A stretch of DNA of 30,612 nt from Pseudomonadota bacterium (GTDB lineage: Bacteria > Pseudomonadota > Alphaproteobacteria > Paracaedibacterales > CAITNM01), in NCBI GenBank assembly GCA_026400695.1, contig JAPLON010000098.1, forward strand, positions 1 through 30,612. The letters run 5' to 3'. The translations under genes and the position numbers were made by a program. The notes beneath the pieces are model-generated. The model did not search any database and was not told where the DNA came from. It saw only the letters and a program-made list of their open reading frames with translations. Shown here one piece after another: positions 14,631-20,771 of this stretch (the stretch's first letter is position 1; every line of letters begins with the position of its first letter).

Positions 14631-15527
14631 TCAATCAGAAGCAGCTTCTTTTTCTGCAATAATAATCACATACTCTTTTCCATCATAACTCCATAATCTT
14701 GATTTACGACTAAACGGCACATATTTGCATTCTAAAACCTTGAAGCCATTATCCTGAAACGTTCCTCTTAGGGTTTTAACATCTAATGAAAAAAATGGAT
14801 CACCCAACATATTTTTAATTGATAGTGGGATGGACCCATCAATGTTTACATAATCACCTAGAGACTTTATAAATCCTGGGTATTTTTTGCCGGTTTTTAC
14901 CCTTTTCTTATACTCAGGTATAAAATCTTTATATGGTTTTAGGTATGGGCTGAACGCTGTAACATATATTTGACCTTTTGGTTTTAAAAGCAGGAACAGA
15001 TTCTTAACTGCCAATTCAAATTGCTCAGGGGTTAAAAGATGAAAAACGTTACCCACATAAATTACATCGTATTGGCCAAGTTTTTGTATCTGCAAAGTAT
15101 TGGTAATGTCAGCTTGGACAAATTCCACTTGATTAGAGCTCTTTGGATCTAACCAATTTTGTTTGATTTTTTCGTACAAACATTTGGCAGCAATGAACAA
15201 ATGGCGTTCATCTAAATCGCTAAGCACATATTTTGTGGCTTCACTTTTCTTTAGAGCTAGCAACATCACATCACCGTAACAACCACCAATTTCTAAGACT
15301 CTCTTACCCTTACTGAATATTAAAAATTTTCGCATGGCATAATCAAAAACTTCTGATACCTCACCTTTTTTGTTCAAGGTTTGAATGCATCCATCAGAAT
15401 CTGGTTTTTGAATATTTAAATTTAGTTTGTCGCAATTAGCCAAGGCCTGATCATACGTAAAAGCTGCATGGTTGATGTTAATAAAACATGCAATTAAGAC
15501 CGATAGGATTTTAAATTTTTTAACCAT
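14631..15527 (-). CDS. SAM-dependent methyltransferase with an export signal
   Basis: A class I methyltransferase preceded by a signal peptide. Residues 1-22 (KKFKILSVLIACFININHAA) form a hydrophobic segment ending in a cleavable-looking NHAA. The Rossmann core follows: motif I VLEIGGCYGD (77-86), an acidic position in VLSDLDERH (102-109), FVQADITN (137-143), and motif IV YDVIYVGNVFHLLTPEQF (153-170), then LLKPKGQIYVTAF. The C-terminal 100 residues are unassigned but share basic, aromatic character with small-molecule or protein methyltransferases. SAM is not expected in the periplasm, so an exported enzyme makes most sense if it acts in a host cell. Alternatively the N-terminus is an uncleaved anchor. 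It has its own intergenic region and no obvious partner. Confidence 0.75.
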   Translation of the reverse strand: MVKKFKILSVLIACFININHAAFTYDQALANCDKLNLNIQKPDSDGCIQTLNKKGEVSEVFDYAMRKFLIFSKGKRVLEIGGCYGDVMLLALKKSEATKYVLSDLDERHLFIAAKCLYEKIKQNWLDPKSSNQVEFVQADITNTLQIQKLGQYDVIYVGNVFHLLTPEQFELAVKNLFLLLKPKGQIYVTAFSPYLKPYKDFIPEYKKRVKTGKKYPGFIKSLGDYVNIDGSIPLSIKNMLGDPFFSLDVKTLRGTFQDNGFKVLECKYVPFSRKSRLWSYDGKEYVIIIAEKEAASD

Positions 15528-15920
15528 ACAATATTTTTAAAGGCTGTTGCAATCTGCCTGTCAGCACGGTACTACAAAGTTAACCGCATAAGCAAGTTCT
15601 TGTTGTTGTGAGACTACGTTGTGTTGAATAATTAAAGTGCAAAACCGTCCTTAATCTATGGGATAAGTTTTGTAGGTCACCTTTCTTGACAACTGTAATA
15701 ACTGATTAGCATAACATTTCGCACTGAATACTGCTACAAAATACACTAGAAAACGCTCCTGTTTTACTTTGCTTAATCGGCTATTCCTCATTCTTCACCT
15801 TATAATACTTTATCGTGTTATCTGGCACAGCCCCTTAATTTTTTTTTACAACTTAGTCCTTGCTAGCTAACATAAAAAATTATATATTGCACTTACTTTA
15901 AAAGTATTGTTTGTATTTTC
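15528..15920. other. Gene-free divergent intergenic region
   Basis: It separates the minus-strand methyltransferase from the plus-strand Nudix gene. A consensus -35 TTGACA at 15686-15691 is followed by an 18-base spacer and CATAAC (15710-15715), more than 200 bases before the Nudix start. A nine-T run lies at about 15839-15847 without a convincing hairpin. A second promoter match close to the Nudix ATG starts at TTGCAC near 15889. No coding frame or known RNA was seen. Confidence 0.4.
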
Positions 15921-16862
15921 ATGAAAAAAATTATTTCCTTTATTCTATTTGCTTTACCAATGTTGCTAACCAGCTGTACTTCTAAGTCTGGCGATATTGA
16001 TAGCTCAAAAATTACGACAGACGTCTCCCAGAAAAAAGAAGAAGCTCGTGATTTCATAGCAGTGCAAACAATTCCAGAACCTTTGGCTGCAAAACTTCAG
16101 AATTTAAAATACAAAATAGACTCATACCAAAATATTTGGATTGAAATTGAAGAGCTATCAGAAAGAACATTAAGTAAACTTTCTGAAGTAATATTGGAAA
16201 TGAAACATTCTTATAAAAATTATGGTTTATATGTTTCTACTACCATTAACAATGGTAGCTTTTCAAATGATTTAGAAAAATTGGGACTCATTTTTTGGGA
16301 AGCAAACTCAGAAAATAAAACTCTAGTTTATTTGTACCCCAATGGTCGTAACATCCCAAAACTTGATTATGCATATACTGCCGCAGCCGTTTATTTACTT
16401 AGGACAAATCCTTCAACTGGCACAAAAGAAATTTTAATTATTAACGAACCTCAGAAAAAAATATCTAACATAATCGGCGGCATTTCAATACGTGGAGAAA
16501 CACCGGAAGATACGGTTTTCAGAGAAACTCGCGAAGAAGTAAGTATTGATTTAAACAAAGACAAACTTCAATTAGTCGCAGTTTGCCATACAGTTAGACC
16601 TGATAAAAGAACTTATGTTGAATTTTTGTATCTGTGTGAAGATTTTAAAGGCACCCCAAAAGTTGATGGCGTAGAAGTCAGCGAATATGAGTGGGTTCCT
16701 TTGTCTAAAATAAAAGAAGATGGTGTTAAAGTTTTCGGTAAACCATTCTACCCCGTTTGGCAAAAACTTTTACGCGGCGAGGTTCGCCCTAAAAAGCATG
16801 GGGAATACTTGGGATCTACAAAAAAGGTTTATCAAAATTTTGCAGAGTGTCCTAAAAAATAA
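15921..16862 (+). CDS. Nudix hydrolase lipoprotein with pre-Nudix domain
   Basis: A lipoprotein signal (MKKIISFILFALPMLLTSC, lipobox Cys19) is followed by a linker and an enzyme domain. The Nudix box is GISIRGETPEDTVFRETREE (187-206), matching Gx5Ex7RExxEE, with Ser replacing the usual Gly at 208. The preceding region (about 68-155: YQNIWIEIEELS, then LGLIFWEA, then RNIPKLDYAYTAA) follows the pattern of the pre-Nudix domain seen in eukaryotic NUDT6 and plant Nudix proteins. Substrate would be a nucleotide-diphosphate-linked compound. Anchoring outside the cytosol is unusual for this family. The last codons (QNFAECPKK, stop) have a decayed copy at 18146-18174. Domain call is firm, the pre-Nudix reading moderate, the location inferred. 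Confidence 0.8.
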   Translation: MKKIISFILFALPMLLTSCTSKSGDIDSSKITTDVSQKKEEARDFIAVQTIPEPLAAKLQNLKYKIDSYQNIWIEIEELSERTLSKLSEVILEMKHSYKNYGLYVSTTINNGSFSNDLEKLGLIFWEANSENKTLVYLYPNGRNIPKLDYAYTAAAVYLLRTNPSTGTKEILIINEPQKKISNIIGGISIRGETPEDTVFRETREEVSIDLNKDKLQLVAVCHTVRPDKRTYVEFLYLCEDFKGTPKVDGVEVSEYEWVPLSKIKEDGVKVFGKPFYPVWQKLLRGEVRPKKHGEYLGSTKKVYQNFAECPKK

Positions 16863-16870
16863 ATTGCCAT
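16834..16870 (+). repeat. Duplicated block A, copy 1 (Nudix 3' end)
   Basis: These 37 bases match 18146-18182 at 31 positions. Copy 1 covers the last nine codons and stop of the Nudix gene plus the following bases; copy 2 is intergenic. Confidence 0.8.
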
Positions 16871-16971
16871 TTAATGAACCACCACGCCGCAAGCGGAGGG
16901 GTTATCATTGGGCAGAAAAATATTTTTCTTATTTAACGCAGCAAGCTGCTGGGAATAAATCCCCAAAAGAG
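16871..16971. mobile_element. About 100-bp insertion made of small GC-rich hairpins
   Basis: Copy 2 of the duplicated segment passes from block A to block B with two bases between them, while copy 1 has about 101 bases here. The extra DNA contains two tight hairpins, CCGCAAGCGG (around 16888) and GCAGCAAGCTGC (around 16938), and an outer AACC/GGTT pairing around the first. This is what a miniature palindromic intergenic element would look like. I cannot show other copies within the window. Confidence 0.5.
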
Positions 16972-16997
16972 ATTCAATGAATGTTAAAAGTTTTATG
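16972..16997 (+). repeat. Duplicated block B, copy 1
   Basis: Twenty-six bases identical to 18185-18210. It lies about 100 bases upstream of the unknown exported gene; copy 2 supplies the promoter region of the Tol operon. Confidence 0.9.
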
Positions 16998-17101
16998 CCG
17001 AGCATAAGTATCGAGAAACTTTTCTCAATATAAGATTTGTCTTTATTGTGCGCTGAATATTTTTTGTATATACTCCGACACAAATAAACAATGATTAAAA
17101 A

Positions 17102-18115
17102 ATGAAATTTAAACATATTTACATAATAACAACATTGTGCATTAGTGGATCATTATCTTGCTTTTTTGGCGCAGAAGATAAAACATCAGCCTCTCCTCCT
17201 CTGCTAAGCGTCTCCTTACAGGAAAGTAAAATAACTACTTTTGAGGAATTCCTAAAGAGCAGAGGAGCAAATTTTAGCGGGGATCATGGTCGTTATTCTA
17301 TCTTTGATTGCAAACTTTATGATGAACAAAATAAAAAATACGAGCGCTTAAATGCCCTTAGATCTATGAAAGAAGAAATTTATAGAAAAGAAATTGATTT
17401 TAGTGTAACTCATACCCCTTACATGCAAGCCGTTGCAATTATTGGTGATGGCGGTTCATATACACACGCAATTACTTACGAAATTCGTGATTGCGTAGGC
17501 ATAGTTGTACAGCAAGTAAAAGAAGAAAGAGTTAAAAAATCTCTTCTCAGTCATGTTAATTCAGCAAGTAATTTAGGAAGCTTTTTCGCAATTGTTGAAA
17601 AATTTTTAGATGGCATAGATCAAGTTGAAATCAAAGTCCACTTCTTTACAAGTAATAACACAGAACATCTTCTAAAAGTTTATAACTATTTTAGTGATAA
17701 AAAAATTAGTGACGCTAATATGACTCTTACAGGAAATAAACCTGGTGTAAGGATAATTTTTTCTACAGAAGGAGGTATTATAGCAAGATATTTTCCTGGA
17801 GAACTTTTTGTAGAATGCGGTCAAGATGAGTCTACCGATAGATATGCTGATCCAAAAATAGTTTTAATTGATGAAAAAGGAGATATATACCAGGAAGTTA
17901 CCACATTCCCAGAAGAAGATGTTTATTATACTTGTGACGAAGAAAAAATTTACCGTGCCCTTGGCTCTGCAGGACCACATATAAAGCTGGGACTAAATGT
18001 CTATAAAAATGGGAATCATGATTATTTGCTTATTCCGGGTAATCCTAGAGATTGTGAAGCTTTATTGGAGTCGAGACAGAGCGTATATAAGGCTCCACCA
18101 AGATCTCTTTTATAA
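17102..18115 (+). CDS. Unknown exported protein, possible Cys-His deamidase-like core
   Basis: I do not recognise this family by overall sequence. The N-terminus (KHIYIITTLCISGSLSC) is a signal peptide; Cys20 might be lipidated but the lipobox is poor. A central domain shows IIGDGGSYTHAITYEIRDCVGIVV, then LLSHVNSA. Thr125, Cys131 and His151 have the T-x5-C spacing of the CheD deamidase site (TLGLGSCV) with a His some 20 residues on. That would make it a glutamine deamidase-like protein, as in some toxins. This is a weak pattern match. The C-terminus is acidic and polar with several Cys. The gene sits alone between the two copies of a duplicated segment, consistent with being an acquired or rearranged gene. 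Confidence 0.55.
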   Translation: MKFKHIYIITTLCISGSLSCFFGAEDKTSASPPLLSVSLQESKITTFEEFLKSRGANFSGDHGRYSIFDCKLYDEQNKKYERLNALRSMKEEIYRKEIDFSVTHTPYMQAVAIIGDGGSYTHAITYEIRDCVGIVVQQVKEERVKKSLLSHVNSASNLGSFFAIVEKFLDGIDQVEIKVHFFTSNNTEHLLKVYNYFSDKKISDANMTLTGNKPGVRIIFSTEGGIIARYFPGELFVECGQDESTDRYADPKIVLIDEKGDIYQEVTTFPEEDVYYTCDEEKIYRALGSAGPHIKLGLNVYKNGNHDYLLIPGNPRDCEALLESRQSVYKAPPRSLL

Positions 18116-18145
18116 TTTGCGAGATCCTCAAAGGTGCTAGCGCCC

Positions 18146-18174
18146 AAAATTTTTCAGAATTCCCTAGAAAGTAA
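18146..18174 (+). pseudogene. Remnant of a second Nudix gene 3' end
   Basis: In frame these bases read QNFSEFPRK and stop, against QNFAECPKK and stop at the end of the intact Nudix gene (15921-16862). Two of the base changes are silent and the stop is kept, so this looks like the tail of a former paralog. No recognisable Nudix coding sequence remains upstream of it. Confidence 0.5.
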
Positions 18175-18182
18175 ATTGCCAT
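18146..18182 (+). repeat. Duplicated block A, copy 2
   Basis: Matches 16834-16870 at 31 of 37 positions. It is separated by two bases from block B copy 2. Confidence 0.8.
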
Positions 18183-18184
18183 CT

Positions 18185-18210
18185 ATTCAATGAATGTTAA
18201 AAGTTTTATG
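18185..18210 (+). repeat. Duplicated block B, copy 2
   Basis: Identical over 26 bases to 16972-16997. It lies immediately upstream of the Tol operon promoter, whose -35 region falls within it. Confidence 0.9.
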
Positions 18211-18225
18211 ATTAGATGTTATAAA
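18197..18225 (+). promoter_or_regulatory. Candidate extended -10 promoter of the Tol operon
   Basis: TTAAAA (18197-18202), 17-base spacer, and TGT-TATAAA with -10 at 18220-18225, giving a start about 15 bases before the fusion gene ATG. An AGGA ribosome site precedes the ATG. Confidence 0.45.
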
Positions 18226-18244
18226 TTTTAATTCTACAGGACTT

Positions 18245-19399
18245 ATGAAACAAATTTTTGCAGTCGCCATGTTGGCTTTACCTTTAATGTTAACTAACTG
18301 TGCTCCTAAATTGGGTGGTAGCGACTATTCTATGGCTGATGTTGGCGCTAATAGCACTAGCTTACGTGGTTCAATTACTTCCATTCGTGTAGTTAATCTT
18401 GTAGCTACAGATGCAAACAAACCAGGTATTGGTGCCCTCGCTGGTGGTGTTGCCGGTGGTGTTACAGGTAATGTTATAAGCAACGGTGGGCCATTCACAA
18501 CTATGGCTGGTGGTTTGCTAGGTGCTACTGCAGGACACTTTGCTGAGCAAGCGCTAACAAATCAAGAAGGTTTTGAATACACAGTACAACTTGATAACGG
18601 TGAAGTTAAAACCATTGCCCAGGGCGCTGAGCCAAGAATGGCAGTTGGCCAAAGAGTCCTTGTTGTATTAAATAACAAAGGCGTAGGCGGACAACAGGCA
18701 CGTTCTCGTGTTGTTCCTGACAATTCTGGCCAGTGGGATTTGTTTTGGGGAGCTGACATTGTCATTAAACTGGTTATGCTTGGCCTAATTGCCGCGTCCA
18801 TTTGGTCATGGACGATTATTTTTTATAAAGTCATTCGAGTACGAAGACTTAATGGTTTGGCTGACCAGTTTGAAGAAGCATTCTGGTCTGGTGGCCCCCT
18901 AGATGAATTGTTTAATCGTTTACAAAATCGCTATACAGACCCTATGTCTTCAGTATTTTGCGCAGCTATGCGTGAATGGCGTAGATCAATGTCAAAAGGA
19001 TATACAAAGGCAGCTGGTATGCGTGGCACCCTTGAGCAACGTATTGAACGGGTAATGCAGGTAACAGTTGGTCGTGAAATGGATCAATTAGAACGCCATA
19101 TGGGATTTTTAGCATCCCTTGGTACCAACGCGGTGATCATTGGCTTGTTTGGTACAGTTTTAGGTATTATGAATAGCTTTGAAAATATTGCATCTATGCA
19201 AAATACAAACCTTGCTGTTGTTGCACCTGGTATTGCAGAAGCCCTATTTGCCACAGCCATTGGTTTGATTGCCGCAATTCCCGCAGCTATAGCTTATAAT
19301 AAAATTTCTAGCGACTTAAATCGTTACGGGAATCGCCTTGATGCGTTTGTAAGCGAATTTAGCGCAATTATTTCACGTCAATTGGAAGAGAGCCAATAA
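18245..19399 (+). CDS. tolQ: In-frame fusion of a SlyB/Pcp-type lipoprotein to TolQ
   Basis: Residues 1-158 are a complete outer-membrane lipoprotein of the SlyB/17-kDa-antigen type: signal with lipobox LTNC (Cys19, Ala at +2), GALAGGVAGGVTGNVISNGG and MAGGLLGATAGHFAEQAL (glycine zipper, 63-104), GFEYTVQLDNGEVKTIAQ and VGQRVLVVLNN. Residues 164-384 are a complete TolQ: WDLFWGADIVIKLVMLGLIA (TM1), a cytosolic loop with EQRIERVM, LGTNAVIIGLFGTVLGIMNSF (TM2) and VAPGIAEALFATAIGLIAAI (TM3). The joint shows no stop, no ATG and no ribosome site; the first internal ATG is inside TM1. TolQ has a periplasmic N-terminus, so a periplasmic lipoprotein domain there is topologically sensible. The gene overlaps tolR by one base. 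The fusion is read directly; its function is inferred. Confidence 0.9.
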   Translation: MKQIFAVAMLALPLMLTNCAPKLGGSDYSMADVGANSTSLRGSITSIRVVNLVATDANKPGIGALAGGVAGGVTGNVISNGGPFTTMAGGLLGATAGHFAEQALTNQEGFEYTVQLDNGEVKTIAQGAEPRMAVGQRVLVVLNNKGVGGQQARSRVVPDNSGQWDLFWGADIVIKLVMLGLIAASIWSWTIIFYKVIRVRRLNGLADQFEEAFWSGGPLDELFNRLQNRYTDPMSSVFCAAMREWRRSMSKGYTKAAGMRGTLEQRIERVMQVTVGREMDQLERHMGFLASLGTNAVIIGLFGTVLGIMNSFENIASMQNTNLAVVAPGIAEALFATAIGLIAAIPAAIAYNKISSDLNRYGNRLDAFVSEFSAIISRQLEESQ

Positions 19400-19833
19400 T
19401 GGCAGCGCAACTTCAACCATTATCTAAACGCGGTAGCGGACGTAGGCGTACGCAACATAGCGCAGCAATAAATGTAATTCCACTAGTTGATGTAATGTTG
19501 GTGTTACTAATCATATTTATGGTAACAGCCCCTATGATGACCGTTGGCGTGCCAGTAGAATTACCAAAAACCCAAGCTGCACAAATGAATGACAGCGTCG
19601 AACCATTAATAATAAGTGTTAATGCTAACGGAGAAACCTATATCCAAGAATCCCTAGTACCTATGACCGCGATGATTGATCGCCTAAAAGCAATCACCAA
19701 TAATAACCCAGAAACCAAAATTTACGTACGCGGTGATCAAAAAATTGCTTACGGTAAAGTTATGGAAGTAATGGGTGCAATTGCGTCTGCAGGCTTCAAG
19801 AAAGTTTCACTGATTGCAGAATTGCCACATTAA
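19399..19833 (+). CDS. tolR: Tol-Pal system protein TolR
   Basis: TolR is the single-pass partner of TolQ in the proton-driven motor that energises TolA during outer-membrane constriction. Residues 24-47 read NVIPLVDVMLVLLIIFMVTA, with the essential membrane Asp in PLVDVML, followed by a periplasmic domain (MTVGVPVELPKTQA, then KIYVRGDQKIAYGKVMEVM, then GFKKVSLIAEL). At 144 residues it is of normal length. The ATG shares one base with the stop of the fusion gene, and tolA follows within 25 bases, so stoichiometric co-translation is likely. Confidence 0.96.
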   Translation: MAAQLQPLSKRGSGRRRTQHSAAINVIPLVDVMLVLLIIFMVTAPMMTVGVPVELPKTQAAQMNDSVEPLIISVNANGETYIQESLVPMTAMIDRLKAITNNNPETKIYVRGDQKIAYGKVMEVMGAIASAGFKKVSLIAELPH

Positions 19834-19856
19834 GCAAAGTATTGGATGTAGTAGGT

Positions 19857-20762
19857 ATGCGTAAGGCCCTTTTATATTCTTTGATCTTTCATGTCTGCCT
19901 AATGTTGGCAGTATATATTGATATGAATTTTCCATTCTTTAAAAAGATGGATACTTCCCCAACTATGCTAATCGATTTTGTCGCAATTGGTGAAAAATCA
20001 GCAGCACCTAAAAAATCACCCGCCCCAACTGTTAATGAATCAGCTAAAGAGGTTGGCCCCAAGGAAGAAATTAAAAAACAACCAGAACAAGTTCCTGAAA
20101 AGCCAAAAGAGCCAGAAAAGCCTAAAAAAGAACCACCAAAAGAAAAACCCAAAGATCCTGAAAAAGCTAAAGATGATGCAATATCTTTAAAAAAGGATAA
20201 AGACAAGCAAAAAAAAGAAGAAAAAAAAGAGGAAGAACAAAAAAAGCCAGAACCTAAGAAACCAAAAAAGGCTGAAATTGATTTAACCAAACCAAAACCT
20301 AAAGGTACTAAAGAAGACGCTAAAGACAAAAAGGCAAAAGCTAAAACCAAAAGTGTAGACGATATCATTAGTGGAGTTACTAAGGAAGAGACAGATACAA
20401 TTGAAGATCTTATGAATGATGATGGCGCAGATGTTGATGAATTAGCCCCTGTTGTAACTGCCTCTGAGATTGATGCAGTGCGTCGTAAAATCTACCCTTG
20501 CTGGTCTGTACCATCTGGTGCAAAAGGAGCCAAAGATTTAATTGTAGATATTGATATGGAGCTAAGTGCTGACGGAACTGTAATAAAAGCAGACATAGTT
20601 GATAAGCGTCGCATGACTAATGATCCATATTTTAATATTGCGGCAGAAAGTGCAAGACGTGCTGTGCTTGACCCTAGGTGTAACCCATTACCCCTACCAA
20701 AAGATAAGCATGACAAATGGAAAAGCATGACTATGAGCTTCAATCCAAAAGATATGTTTTGA
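19857..20762 (+). CDS. tolA: TolA
   Basis: TolA spans the periplasm from its inner-membrane anchor to TolB and Pal at the outer membrane. An N-terminal helix (MRKALLYSLIFHVCLMLAVY) contains the Ser and His of the SHLS-type face that contacts TolQR. A long Lys/Pro/Glu-rich region covers roughly residues 45-165. The C-terminal domain has VTASEIDAVRRKIYPCWSVP, GAKDLIVDIDMELSADG, and SARRAVLDPRCNPLPLPKDK, the TolA/TonB-type fold with its Cys pair. The frame allows a TTG start at 19842; I prefer the ATG at 19857 since the helix starts there. The low-complexity lysine coding is normal for TolA. It is followed by the tyrosine phosphatase instead of tolB. Confidence 0.92.
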   Translation: MRKALLYSLIFHVCLMLAVYIDMNFPFFKKMDTSPTMLIDFVAIGEKSAAPKKSPAPTVNESAKEVGPKEEIKKQPEQVPEKPKEPEKPKKEPPKEKPKDPEKAKDDAISLKKDKDKQKKEEKKEEEQKKPEPKKPKKAEIDLTKPKPKGTKEDAKDKKAKAKTKSVDDIISGVTKEETDTIEDLMNDDGADVDELAPVVTASEIDAVRRKIYPCWSVPSGAKGAKDLIVDIDMELSADGTVIKADIVDKRRMTNDPYFNIAAESARRAVLDPRCNPLPLPKDKHDKWKSMTMSFNPKDMF

Positions 20763-20771
20763 TCTAGCTCA

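Noticed and set aside
16720..16980. Frame with a PPRRKRRGYH segment overlapping the Nudix gene end
   Set aside because: It shadows the Nudix gene in another frame and then reads through the hairpin insertion; the basic stretch comes from the GC-rich hairpin.
18716..18734. Separate TolQ start at a TTG near residue 166 of the fusion
   Set aside because: A TTG codon exists just before the TolQ part, but the purine-rich bases before it are too close to act as a ribosome site, and the frame is continuous with the lipoprotein.
19889..20368. 159-codon minus-strand frame rich in Ser, Phe and Gly
   Set aside because: It is the reverse strand of the Lys/Glu/Pro-rich region of tolA; composition explains it.
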